Below the pieces are notes generated by a model. That model was not told the origin of the DNA. It searched no databases and saw only the letters and a list, made by a program, of their open reading frames with translations. The translations under genes were made by a program, and so were the position numbers. Positions 52,273 to 60,485 of a stretch of 64,000 nt of DNA are shown here, piece by piece; position 1 is the first letter of the stretch; the number at the start of each line of letters is the position of its first letter. Source of the DNA: an uncultured Phycisphaerales bacterium (GTDB taxonomy: Bacteria > Planctomycetota > Phycisphaerae > Sedimentisphaerales > Anaerobacaceae); contig CALEZT010000258.1 in the NCBI GenBank assembly GCA_937927975.1, positions 1-64,000 on the forward strand. Direction: 5' to 3'.

Positions 52273-52844
52273 CGAGCAGGATGGCGACAGAGACACAGCC
52301 GACCCCGAGGGTTGGACGGGATCGGCTCCAGAGAGGCTACGTCCACGTCTACACCGGCGACGGCAAGGGCAAGACCACCGCGGCCATCGGACTGGCGATT
52401 CGAGCCGCCGGTGCGGGGCTGTGCGTGTTCTTCGCCCAGTTCATCAAGGGTCTGGCCTACAGCGAGATCGAAGCTTTGGGCCGATTCGCCGATCGGATCA
52501 CGGTCGAGCAGTTCGGCCGAGGTCGCTTCATCCGCGGCGAGCCCGACGCGGCGGATGTCCAGGCGGCCGGCGATGGTCTGATGCGAATCACCGACGTCGT
52601 CCGCGGCGGTCAATACGACCTCGTGGTCCTCGACGAGGCCATCGTGGCCGTGCAGTGCAGGCTGTTTCCCGTCGAGCGGCTGCTGGAGTTGATCGACGGC
52701 AAGCCCGAGCATGTCGAGCTTGTTTTCACCGGCCGTTACGCCAGTGGCGCTCTCCTGGAGAAGGCCGATCTCGTCACGGAAATGCGGGAGGTCAAGCACT
52801 ACTACCATTGCGGCGTCGAAAGCCGCCGGGGAATCGAAATGTGA
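52269..52844 (+). CDS. cobO: Cob(I)yrinic acid a,c-diamide adenosyltransferase
   Basis: A 191-residue enzyme of the CobA/CobO/BtuR family. The P-loop is GDGKGKTT (residues 30-37) in RGYVHVYTGDGKGKTTAAIG. VVLDEA and the family ending, KHYYHCGVESRRGIEM, are also present. It adenosylates cob(I)alamin or its precursors with ATP. The ATG at 52269 overlaps the metE stop, so it is translationally coupled to metE and falls under the same riboswitch; ATG 52281 is an alternative start. Placing a B12-salvage enzyme behind MetE lets low B12 induce both the B12-free bypass and the capture of corrinoid. No other cobalamin synthesis gene is in the window. Confidence 0.92.
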   Translation: MTSRMATETQPTPRVGRDRLQRGYVHVYTGDGKGKTTAAIGLAIRAAGAGLCVFFAQFIKGLAYSEIEALGRFADRITVEQFGRGRFIRGEPDAADVQAAGDGLMRITDVVRGGQYDLVVLDEAIVAVQCRLFPVERLLELIDGKPEHVELVFTGRYASGALLEKADLVTEMREVKHYYHCGVESRRGIEM

Positions 52845-52883
52845 TGAAACCTTTTCGTCTTTCGAGCGTCTGACTTCGTAGAG

Positions 52884-52907
52884 GGCGCGGGTTGGGGGGC
52901 CCGCGCC
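52884..52907 (+). terminator. GC hairpin after cobO
   Basis: An 8-bp perfect stem, GGCGCGGG with CCCGCGCC, 40 bases after the cobO stop. No T-run follows. Confidence 0.5.
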
Positions 52908-52938
52908 GACATTGCGAATCTGATCAAAGGAGCGGTTG

Positions 52939-53676
52939 ATGAACGGGAAGGCTCGAACGGGATTGCTGGCGGATTGGCGCCGCGGCGGCGCACGGCTTGT
53001 CGGTCGGCGGCTCTGGCGCGACTGGCGGGCGACCATTCTGTTCATCGTGTTCGTTGTCGTGCCGATAAAATCGAGTCTGGCGGACTGGAATTGGGTCCCC
53101 ACCGGCTCGATGAACCCGACGATCCTCGACGGCGACCTGATCTACGTGAACAAGATCGCGTACGATCTGCGAATCCCGCTGACGATGCACCGCCTGGCCT
53201 GCTGGTCCGAGCCCGAGCGGGGGGATATCGTGGTCTGCCTGTCGCCCGACGACGGCGTCCGATTGGTCAAACGCGTGGTCGCCAAGCCCGGAGACACCGT
53301 CGAGATGCACCGCAATACGCTGTTCCTGAACGGCCGGCCGCTGGAGTACGACGAAACCGACCACAACTACGCCCGGGAGATCCCCCAGAAACACGCCGCG
53401 GGCAGTCGATTCGCCATCGAAGAGCTTGGCCGCACGGCCCACCCGGTGATGAGCGTCCCCGGTGTCCAGGCGATGCGGGATTTCGGACCCGTGACCGTTC
53501 CCGAAGGGCAGTACTTCGTCCTGGGCGACAACCGCGACCTGAGCAAGGACTCCCGCTATTTCGGCCTGGTGCCGCGAGAGCTGATCCTCGGCCGGGCCCG
53601 AGGCGTGATCCTCTCCTTCGACATCACCGACAAGTACCAGCCCCGGATCGACCGGTTCTTCACCGGCCTGGAATGA
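52939..53676 (+). CDS. lepB: Signal peptidase I
   Basis: A 245-residue inner-membrane serine protease that removes signal peptides from exported proteins. One N-terminal membrane segment (about 31-42, ATILFIVFVVVP) is followed by the catalytic Ser57 in VPTGSMNPTILDGD and the general base Lys111 in VRLVKRVVAKPGD. The box E motif appears as VLGDNRDLSKDSRYFG. ATG 52939 is six bases after AAAGGAG. Length and motif order are normal for bacterial type I peptidases. It fits a region rich in exported proteins, but the gene is a housekeeping one and its position may be incidental. Confidence 0.95.
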   Translation: MNGKARTGLLADWRRGGARLVGRRLWRDWRATILFIVFVVVPIKSSLADWNWVPTGSMNPTILDGDLIYVNKIAYDLRIPLTMHRLACWSEPERGDIVVCLSPDDGVRLVKRVVAKPGDTVEMHRNTLFLNGRPLEYDETDHNYAREIPQKHAAGSRFAIEELGRTAHPVMSVPGVQAMRDFGPVTVPEGQYFVLGDNRDLSKDSRYFGLVPRELILGRARGVILSFDITDKYQPRIDRFFTGLE

Positions 53677-53749
53677 CTTGCCCATTGCTCGGAATCTGAT
53701 ACCATACCGAGAGTCTCGATCATCGGCGACGATCAAAGGAGCTAACGGT

Positions 53750-54031
53750 ATGGCGGTGAAGGACGAGCTCGAACAGATCCCCGGCGTCGGCAAGTCGGTC
53801 GCACGAGACTTGCGCCAGATCGGCATCACATCCATCCGGCAGCTCAAAGGCCGCAGCCCCGAAAGACTCTACCGGCGGCTCTGCGATTTCCAGGCCTCGC
53901 CCGTCGACCGGTGCATGCTGTACGTCTTCCGCTGCGCGGTGTACTATGCCTCCACCAGCGACCCCGATCCGGAGTTGCTGAAATGGTGGAAGTGGAAGGA
54001 TCACGAAGAACCTCGAAAAGGACGGAGGTGA
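53750..54031 (+). CDS. Cdd1-like helix-hairpin-helix protein
   Basis: A 93-residue protein started at ATG 53750, where AAAGGAG lies upstream. LEQIPGVGKSVARDLRQIGI is a helix-hairpin-helix, a non-specific DNA-binding motif. The following SPERLYRRLCDFQASPVDRC and VFRCAVYYAS match the small Cdd1 family (annotated as pathogenicity locus), whose function is unknown. It has no signal peptide. It lies 73 bases after the signal peptidase stop and six bases before the aldo/keto reductase start. Confidence 0.75.
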   Translation: MAVKDELEQIPGVGKSVARDLRQIGITSIRQLKGRSPERLYRRLCDFQASPVDRCMLYVFRCAVYYASTSDPDPELLKWWKWKDHEEPRKGRR

Positions 54032-54037
54032 CGCAAA

Positions 54038-55036
54038 ATGAGAGAGCTTCAGAACCGGATTGAATCGCGGCTCAATCGACGCGAGTTCTTGCAGCGGACG
54101 GCGCTGGCCGGAGCGGGGTTGGCGGTGGGAGCGGCTGGCGTGCGGGCGAGCGAGAGCGGCGGGGCGGAGTTGCCGACGCGCGTGCTGGGCCGGACGGGGG
54201 CCAAGGTCACCATCCTTGGGTTGGGGACTGCGCCGATTGGGGAGGCTCGCGGCGATCTGGGCGAGGCGGTCAAGATCTTCAGCGAAGTGATCGATCGCGG
54301 CGTCAACTTCGTCGATACCGCGCGGATTTACGGCATCGCGGAAGAGGCTCTGGGGCAGGCGCTCGCCACCCGGCGGGACAAGGTGTTCCTCGTGACCAAG
54401 TGCTGGACCGACACCGGTTCGCGGGCCCAGCAGATGTTCGAGGAATCGCTGCGGACGCTCAAGACCGACCACGTGGACCTCGTGCATATCCACAACGTCG
54501 GCAACAAGAACCTCGACAAGGTCCTGGCCAAGGACGGCATCCTCGAATACCTGCTCAAGCAGAAACAGGCCGGCAAGACCCGTTTCATCGGGCTCTCGGG
54601 CCACGAGAGGCCGCCGGTGTTCCTCAAGATGCTGGAGACCGACCAGATCGACGTCGTGATGCCGGTGATGAACTACGCCGACCGCAACATCTACGACTTC
54701 GAGGGCAAGGTGTTGCCCGAGTGCCGCAAGCGCAACGTGGGCGTCGTCGCGATGAAGGTCTACGCCGGCATCAAGGGCGGCTTCCCCAACCACCGCAACG
54801 CCTCGGTCGGCTGCAACACGCCGCCGGAGATGCTGGGCAAGGCTCTCGCCTACGCCCTGGATCTCGAAGGCGTCAGCGTGGCCAACGTGGGACCGTTCAC
54901 GATGGAGCAGGCGATTCAGAACGTCGAGCTGGCCAGGCGGTACAAACCGCTGACAGAGACCGAACGCCAGGAGCTGCTGGCCTTCGGCAAACAACTCGCT
55001 GCGACTCTCGGCCCTCGATACGGCCCGGTGGCGTGA
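54038..55036 (+). CDS. Tat-exported aldo/keto reductase
   Basis: A 332-residue protein with a twin-arginine signal (RLNRREFLQRTALAGAGLAV). The (beta/alpha)8 domain shows the tetrad D93 and Y98 (NFVDTARIYG), K121 (FLVTKCW) and H152 (VDLVHIHNVG), so catalysis by NADPH-dependent carbonyl reduction is plausible. The C-terminal part lacks an obvious ferredoxin-type cysteine cluster found in some exported relatives. GGAGG precedes the ATG (ACGGAGGTGACGCAAA). It starts the run of three exported redox or isomerase proteins that ends at 57571. Substrate unknown; sugar derivatives are likely from context. Confidence 0.85.
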   Translation: MRELQNRIESRLNRREFLQRTALAGAGLAVGAAGVRASESGGAELPTRVLGRTGAKVTILGLGTAPIGEARGDLGEAVKIFSEVIDRGVNFVDTARIYGIAEEALGQALATRRDKVFLVTKCWTDTGSRAQQMFEESLRTLKTDHVDLVHIHNVGNKNLDKVLAKDGILEYLLKQKQAGKTRFIGLSGHERPPVFLKMLETDQIDVVMPVMNYADRNIYDFEGKVLPECRKRNVGVVAMKVYAGIKGGFPNHRNASVGCNTPPEMLGKALAYALDLEGVSVANVGPFTMEQAIQNVELARRYKPLTETERQELLAFGKQLAATLGPRYGPVA

Positions 55037-55078
55037 CAGGGAACTGATTTCGCGGCTGATGCAGAAGGGGGATTTGCC

Positions 55079-56506
55079 ATGAGGTGCATGAGGTTCGTTC
55101 TGATGGTCGCCCTGGGATGGAGCGGTCTGCGCGCGGGGATGGCGGCCGGCGCGGCATCGGCCGGACGCGATCTGTACATGGAGAAATGCGCCTCCTGCCA
55201 CGGCGAGCGGCTGCAGGGCGGCAACGCCCAAAGTCTCGTCGACGGCATCTGGCAGTTCGGCTCCGACCGCGGCTACATCGTTCGCAACATCAAGTATGGC
55301 ATCCCGCACCTGGGCATGCCCTCCTACGAGAAGACGCTGACCGATCCGCAGATCAGTCTGATCGTCGATTTCCTGCGTGACTCCGAGAGACAGGCGGGGG
55401 CCAAGCCGCCCGCTCCGCCCAAAGAGCTTGAGACGCTCGACTACTACATCAAAGTGGAAGTCTGGGCGGAGGGTCTCGCGGTCCCGTGGAGCATCGACTG
55501 GCTCGATTCCCGGCGGGCGTTGGTCACCGAGCGGCTTGGCCGACTGCGGCTCGTCGAGGACGGCAAGACGCACCCAAAGCCGATCGCCGGCACGCCCCAG
55601 GTGCTCAGCGAAGGGCAGGGGGGGCTGCTCGATGTCGCGGTCGATCCGAATTATGCGAAAGAGGGGTGGGTCTATCTCGCCTATAGCCATGCGTTGGAGA
55701 AAGGGACTGGTGGTGGCGGGATTCTCTCGATGACCCGAATCGTGCGAGGGCGCATCAAGGACGACGCGTGGGTCGATGAGCAGGTCGTCTACGAGGCGCC
55801 GCACGCATCCTACCGGACCACGCGACACCACTATGGTTGTCGGATCGTGTTCGACCCGCAAGGCTACCTGTTCTTCGGTATCGGCGATCGCGGCGTGGGC
55901 GCCGACGCCCAGGATCTCGGTCGGCCCAACGGCAAGATCCATCGCATCCACCGCGACGGCAAAGTGCCGAAAGATAATCCGTTCGTGAACCGCCAGGGGG
56001 CGTTGCCCACGATCTTCAGCTATGGCCACCGCAATCCGCAGGGCCTGGCGGTCCATCCCAAGACCGGTCGGGTCTGGGAGACCGAACACGGCCCCATGGG
56101 CGGCGACGAGCTGAACCTGATCTCGGCGGGCCTCAATTACGGCTGGCCGGAAGTGACTTACGGCCTCGACTATGATGGGACCGTCATCTCGAAGCTCCGC
56201 GAGAAGCCCGGCATGGAGGTCCCCAACTACTACTGGCGACCCTCTCCCGCCCTGTGCGGACTCGATTTCTATCGAGGCCGCCTGTTTCCCAAGTGGAACA
56301 ACCATCTGCTCAACGGCGCGCTGAAGTACGAACAGGTCGAATTGCTCGACATCGAGCAGGACCGCGTGATCCACGTGGAGACGATCCTCAAGAACGCAGG
56401 TCGCGTGCGGGACGTCGCCTGCGGTCCCGACGGCGCGATCTACGTCGTTCTGAACAATCCCGGCATCGTCCTGCGTCTGACTCCGTCGGGCGAGAAGCTG
56501 CCCTAG
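55079..56506 (+). CDS. Exported cytochrome c - PQQ-dependent sugar dehydrogenase fusion
   Basis: A 475-residue secreted protein. After a signal peptide (about 1-28) comes a small cytochrome c domain (about 30-105) with C37, C40 and H41 in EKCASCHGE and a likely Met ligand in HLGMPSYEKTL. Residues 118-475 form a soluble-glucose-dehydrogenase-like beta-propeller: GLAVPWSIDWLDSRRALVTE, GGLLDVAVDPNYA, FGYGHRNPQGLAV-like YGHRNPQGLAVHPKTGRVWE and ETEHGPMGGDELNLI. These PQQ enzymes oxidise aldoses in the periplasm and here can pass electrons directly to the fused haem. AGGGGG lies upstream of the ATG. It follows the aldo/keto reductase by 42 bases. Confidence 0.9.
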   Translation: MRCMRFVLMVALGWSGLRAGMAAGAASAGRDLYMEKCASCHGERLQGGNAQSLVDGIWQFGSDRGYIVRNIKYGIPHLGMPSYEKTLTDPQISLIVDFLRDSERQAGAKPPAPPKELETLDYYIKVEVWAEGLAVPWSIDWLDSRRALVTERLGRLRLVEDGKTHPKPIAGTPQVLSEGQGGLLDVAVDPNYAKEGWVYLAYSHALEKGTGGGGILSMTRIVRGRIKDDAWVDEQVVYEAPHASYRTTRHHYGCRIVFDPQGYLFFGIGDRGVGADAQDLGRPNGKIHRIHRDGKVPKDNPFVNRQGALPTIFSYGHRNPQGLAVHPKTGRVWETEHGPMGGDELNLISAGLNYGWPEVTYGLDYDGTVISKLREKPGMEVPNYYWRPSPALCGLDFYRGRLFPKWNNHLLNGALKYEQVELLDIEQDRVIHVETILKNAGRVRDVACGPDGAIYVVLNNPGIVLRLTPSGEKLP

Positions 56507-56608
56507 ATTTGACGCGGCCTGTTCCACGGGGTATACTCCTGGGGACGCCAGCCGCAGGCTGTCGTCTGAGAAATGTCCAGAATCCGAAGCCGAATTGGAG
56601 AGACGACG

Positions 56609-57571
56609 ATGGCTCATGAGATGACAAGACGTGCGTTCTGCGGGTCGGCGATTGCGGCAGGCGTTGTGGTCGGCGCCGTGGGGCCCGTCCAGGCCGCGGA
56701 ATCGAAGGGAGCCGTCAAGTTCTTCAAGAACCTCTCGCCGGGCCATCTTGGCGTTCGGGCCAATTCGCAGCAGGCGCTGGACTACGCGGTCAAGTACGGG
56801 TTCGGCGGCATCGCACCGAACGAGGGCGAGTTCGAGAACAAGTCCGCCGCCGAGATCAGCCAGTGGCTGGCGACGATGAAGGACAAAGGCATTCGATACG
56901 GCGTCGCCGGCCTGTCGGTCGACTTTCGCGGCAGCGACGAGAAGTTCCGCAGCGACTTCGCCCAGTACCCCAGGCGTGCGGCCCTCCTGAAGCAACTGGG
57001 CGTCACTCGCGTCGCGACCTGGATCCTGCCGGGCAGCAACGATCTGACGTACCTGGAGAACTTCAAGCAGCACGAGACGCGCCTTCGCGAGGCCGCCAAG
57101 GTGCTTGGCGACAACGGCATCCGCCTGGGCCTGGAGTTCGTAGGCCCGAGGACTTCGCGATCGCGATTCCGCTACCCCTTCGCCTGCGCGCAGCGGGACA
57201 TGATGGAACTCGTCACCGCGATCGGCGCCGGCAACGTCGGCCTGCTCGTGGACAGTTGGCACTGGTACACCTCGCACGGGACGATCGAGGAACTCATGCA
57301 GCTCTCGAACAAGGACATCGTGCACGTGCACGTCAACGACGCGCCGGCCGGGGTGAAAGTCGATGAGCAGATCGACAGCCGGCGAACGTTGCCCGCGACG
57401 ACCGGCGTGATCGACATGAAGGGTTTCATCAACGCGCTGGTGAAGATCGGCTACGACGGCCCGGTGGAGGTCGAGCCCTTCGACCAGGAACTGCGGAAGC
57501 TCGAACCCGACGCCGCGGTGCAGAAGACTGCCGAGTCGCTCGGCCGGGTCTGGGGTCTCATCGCCCTCTGA
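56609..57571 (+). CDS. Tat-exported sugar phosphate isomerase/epimerase-like TIM barrel
   Basis: A 320-residue protein started at ATG 56609 (GGAGAG upstream), with twin-arginine signal MTRRAFCGSAIAAGVV. The xylose-isomerase-like barrel shows RLGLEFVGPRT, NVGLLVDSWHWYTSHGTIEE, IVHVHVNDAPAG and YDGPVEVEPFDQEL. These carry the metal-binding Glu, Asp-His and Glu positions typical of the superfamily. The exported location points to sugars or sugar acids rather than phosphorylated substrates. With the neighbouring aldo/keto reductase and PQQ sugar dehydrogenase it suggests extracytoplasmic handling of oxidised sugars, as inferred for other planctomycetes. Confidence 0.85.
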   Translation: MAHEMTRRAFCGSAIAAGVVVGAVGPVQAAESKGAVKFFKNLSPGHLGVRANSQQALDYAVKYGFGGIAPNEGEFENKSAAEISQWLATMKDKGIRYGVAGLSVDFRGSDEKFRSDFAQYPRRAALLKQLGVTRVATWILPGSNDLTYLENFKQHETRLREAAKVLGDNGIRLGLEFVGPRTSRSRFRYPFACAQRDMMELVTAIGAGNVGLLVDSWHWYTSHGTIEELMQLSNKDIVHVHVNDAPAGVKVDEQIDSRRTLPATTGVIDMKGFINALVKIGYDGPVEVEPFDQELRKLEPDAAVQKTAESLGRVWGLIAL

Positions 57572-58446
57572 TCCCCTTCGTCCTTGAATCGCCGCATCCA
57601 CCGCGGCCGAATGTGCGAAACGAACCCAATTTGACGACAGGTCAGGCGGGTTGCACGTGCGACAAGTGTTTGGCTCATAAAGGTTTATGGGGAGTTGGCG
57701 TCTAGGTGCGACCGGGGAACACCAGCTCAATCTGTCGCCGGTCGGGCTCTCGGGATTGGCTTCGTTTCGCAGATTCCTTTCCTCTGTCTTGCTGCCTCGT
57801 TCCCGTGAATTGGCTTCGTTTCGCATATCCGTCCCACTTCAAACTTGACACTTCACACTTGAAACTCCCCTCGAATTGGCTTCGTTCGTCACGTGTGACA
57901 GGCAGGAACGCATAAGGACCCTCTTCCGCGGCTATGACAGCGATTGGAGCAACGGTTGCGACCGGACTCGATAGGCCGATCCCGCCTGATCGGCCGCCCG
58001 CCAAGACAGGCCTCATCCTAATAAGACGCTTGGAGACGCCCGGGTGTTTCATATAAATCGAAAGCGGCATGATATTTTCTTTGTTATCAGGTCTTTCGCT
58101 GTTCGCCGCCGGTCTTCGCCGGCGCTTTCATGGTCTGCCCCTTCGTGGCGGAACATCTCTGCTGGAAGCCTCTGAAGCGAAAAACGCGTCTCGGAACCCA
58201 GCCAAAAGCCCATGACGTGCAAGCCACAAGGCCTTGTCCGGACGGCCAAACCGGCAGATCTCCCTCGCACGCCCGCGGGCATGCATGGCTCGCCTGCTGT
58301 GTGAAACGGCCAGGTGTGACTCCCTCCCTGGCGGGAACTTCCCATCGCCACTTTTTCGGCCTGGCTGCTCGTCTACCGCACCGACGGTGAGGACCTGATC
58401 CTCGAACGAATGGGCTCCCATTCAGAGTTATTCGGGTAGGCACGAT
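57572..58446. other. Gene-poor, repeat-containing region
   Basis: 875 bases without a credible gene. It contains an inverted and direct repeat cluster (57614-57886) and small GC hairpins near 58100-58117. Nothing was recognised in 57900-58440 beyond these. Confidence 0.6.
57614..57886. repeat. Repeat cluster built on ATTGGCTTCGTTTCGCA
   Basis: Direct copies at 57756-57772, 57809-57825 and (partial) 57875-57886. An inverted copy at 57614-57630 differs by one base, so the cluster is bounded by inverted ends. Between the last two copies lies a second short repeat of CACTTCAAACTTGA/CACTTGAAACT type. On the minus strand the unit reads as RNEAN- or CETKPI-like peptides. Confidence 0.7.
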
Positions 58447-59343
58447 TCAGCATTGCATGGCTTTCATCAAGTCCGCAGCCACGGCGTCCACACCCTTGTC
58501 AGTGGATGTAGCCCATATTCCTGCAAGTATAGGGAAGTTCTGCTGAACGGTCTTGGCATCCACATTGTGCCAAACTGGAAGGACCACGTCTCGGCCGTCG
58601 GTTTCCTTGGCGAAGCCGCCATCCAACTCTTTCTGTGGCCACTCCTTTTTCAGAAAGGCAGGACTGACGACAACGACTACATAGCGTGAATGCGACAATC
58701 CATCCTCAATGCTGCGTCGCAAGCTCATGCCGACGGTCAGAACAAGCTCGTCAAGCCATACTCGCATGCCCTTCTCCTGAAGCGCCCTCGCAAGGGGTCG
58801 CACAAGGGTGGCCTTGTCCTCAGAAGCGTGGCTTATGAAGACGTCCCACACGGAGGCGTTGCTCAGCGGAGGTGTTCCTGTATCAGGTACCGCTGGGGTC
58901 ACTGGGAGTTCTGTGCCAATCTCCAGCCGCTGCCGGACAAGTTGAAATCCCTGTATGACATCCGCTGTTGCTCCAGGAGAATCATGCTTAATAGCCGCCA
59001 GCGATTCACGCCACTCGGGGCCATGCAAAGGAGGATACGGCCAGTGGGCTTCCACGGCGTTCGCAATGGGTAATAGATCGGCCTCTATGCTGTTAACCAC
59101 TGGACGAACAGCTACATCGTAGAAGGGCGTGCGATGATTGTACCTGCGTCTCTCCTGGTACATAGACTGGACGCATTGGAGGTGCTCAATCTTGGCGATG
59201 ACCCTGGAGACTACCTCAAGCATCGTCCGCCCCGGCATCTTCTCCAGTTCGGCCAGTATCTCGTTCGGCTCTCTGGGCCGGGGCGGTTCTGGTCTTCCCG
59301 GTTCAGGCCGCAGGTTATTGAACGGGAATATTGACATGCCCAT
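58447..59343 (-). CDS. TIR-domain protein
   Basis: A 298-residue cytosolic protein with AGGAGG five bases before ATG 59343. The C-terminal part (about 165-298) is a TIR domain: WDVFISHASEDKATLVRPLA, KGMRVWLDELVLTVGMSLRR, SIEDGLSHSRYVVVVVSPAF and EWPQKELDGG, whose Glu is in the place of the catalytic residue of NAD-cleaving TIR domains. The N-terminal 150 residues are proline-rich at first and then look helical (MLEVVSRVIAKIEHLQCVQS); I do not recognise them. Bacterial TIR proteins often serve in antiphage defence by depleting NAD. Here no partner sensor gene is obvious; a membrane protein gene is divergent. Base composition looks lower in GC than the flanks, hinting at transfer. Confidence 0.8.
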   Translation of the reverse strand: MGMSIFPFNNLRPEPGRPEPPRPREPNEILAELEKMPGRTMLEVVSRVIAKIEHLQCVQSMYQERRRYNHRTPFYDVAVRPVVNSIEADLLPIANAVEAHWPYPPLHGPEWRESLAAIKHDSPGATADVIQGFQLVRQRLEIGTELPVTPAVPDTGTPPLSNASVWDVFISHASEDKATLVRPLARALQEKGMRVWLDELVLTVGMSLRRSIEDGLSHSRYVVVVVSPAFLKKEWPQKELDGGFAKETDGRDVVLPVWHNVDAKTVQQNFPILAGIWATSTDKGVDAVAADLMKAMQC

Positions 59344-59723
59344 AGAGCCTCCTCAATTGATGGATTCGCCACCCCCGGGAAAAGAGAATCGTGGCCGGGA
59401 AGGGTGTTGTGGACACGGTTTCCCCGACCGCGATGGATGGCATGATTCAAGGTGTACTGTTTCCGAGTCCACGCCCACCATTATGCTCAGAACCGGACAG
59501 GGTTTCAAGGTTGTTACTTGCTTCCGGCAGGGCCGGACTCTACAATCAGGGTGGTTGGCGGCACACACTTTGGATGAATCACAAACGCGGGGCGATGGGT
59601 GCCGTTGGGAGAATATGCTGTGATGGAAGAAGAGATGGGTCTCCGTGAGAGACTTGATCTACTGGTCTTACGTTCGGTCGCGTGATTGCCTTGCCGCCAC
59701 ATGTGTCTTGAGGAGAGACAGCG
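59344..59723. other. Divergent intergenic region between TIR gene and membrane protein gene
   Basis: 380 bases, no gene seen. It contains a plus-strand promoter candidate at 59519-59547. Confidence 0.5.
59519..59547 (+). promoter_or_regulatory. Candidate promoter of the membrane protein gene
   Basis: TTGCTT (59519-59524), 17 bases, TACAAT (59542-59547), about 170 bases before the start codon. Confidence 0.4.
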
Positions 59724-60485
59724 ATGACAGAAGGGAAAAATCGTCGAATGGCCCAGGGCAGAGCAAGCACTTGGCTCGGATGGGCTCTATTTGCGCCCGG
59801 CTTGCTTGTTCTCGTCGGAGCACTTACGAGGGGAGAAGGCTATTTTCACCTTGGAGACACCCCAGCCCAGATCGCAGGCGGCTGGTTGGGATTCAATGGT
59901 CTGACGCTCAGTGCGTTTCTCCTGGCACTCTATGCCGGGATCGTGAAGAAGAACAGGTCTGGTCGCCTCTTGCTTGCAGCTTCAATCGCGCTCCTGGCTG
60001 TCTCGACGGTTCTATCTCTCAGACCCACGGATACCCAGTTTCCCCCTGATGCCGTCGAGTTCGTGACTTCAGAGTTCACAGAATTTGAGGTGGCTTTTCC
60101 GCATGCGCAAACCAGGAAGATGGCATACGTGCAAGGGGTTGAGGTCACTGCTTACGAAACCAAGTATGCGGAGTCCCCGCACCTTCGAGTGGAATTCACT
60201 CCGCTGGCCAATCCAACGGCCCAAGTACTCGACCTCCGAAACATGCTGGAGGAACATGCTCGACTGGCCGGGCTCCATCTACCGCAGATCACCGTTGCTG
60301 ACGACGATATAGGGAGAGTGGGCACATACTCGGGAACAAAAACCGTGGCTTCGGTGGAACTCCGGGTATTCGGAAAGGTGGTACTTGGAACACAGTCCAT
60401 GGTAAGCTGTCTTGTTGTTGAACCCCTTGCGGAGTTTCCATCGACGGATAGCGCACTTCTCCTCGGGGGTATTCGACGGAAGTGA
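59724..60485 (+). CDS. Unknown membrane protein with three N-terminal helices
   Basis: A 253-residue protein I do not recognise. Three hydrophobic segments lie at about 17-38 (WLGWALFAPGLLVLVGAL), 48-73 (GGWLGFNGLTLSAFLLALYA) and 80-98 (RLLLAASIALLAVSTVLSL). A soluble part of about 150 residues follows with alternating beta-like strands (VEVTAYETKYAESPHLRVEF, TKTVASVELRVFGKVVLGTQ). AGGAGA is eight bases before the ATG. It is divergent from the TIR gene and shares its lower-GC look. Whether the two act together is open. No enzyme motif is visible. Confidence 0.6.
   Translation: MTEGKNRRMAQGRASTWLGWALFAPGLLVLVGALTRGEGYFHLGDTPAQIAGGWLGFNGLTLSAFLLALYAGIVKKNRSGRLLLAASIALLAVSTVLSLRPTDTQFPPDAVEFVTSEFTEFEVAFPHAQTRKMAYVQGVEVTAYETKYAESPHLRVEFTPLANPTAQVLDLRNMLEEHARLAGLHLPQITVADDDIGRVGTYSGTKTVASVELRVFGKVVLGTQSMVSCLVVEPLAEFPSTDSALLLGGIRRK

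Noticed and set aside
53720..57826. A 1368-codon open frame on the minus strand
   Set aside because: It runs antisense to six well-supported genes (the signal peptidase end, HhH, AKR, PQQ dehydrogenase, isomerase) and has no recognisable domain; high GC content leaves such shadows open.
58087..58443. A 118-codon minus-strand frame after the TIR gene
   Set aside because: Two overlapping frames are equally open, the composition is arginine- and proline-rich, and no SD or motif is seen.
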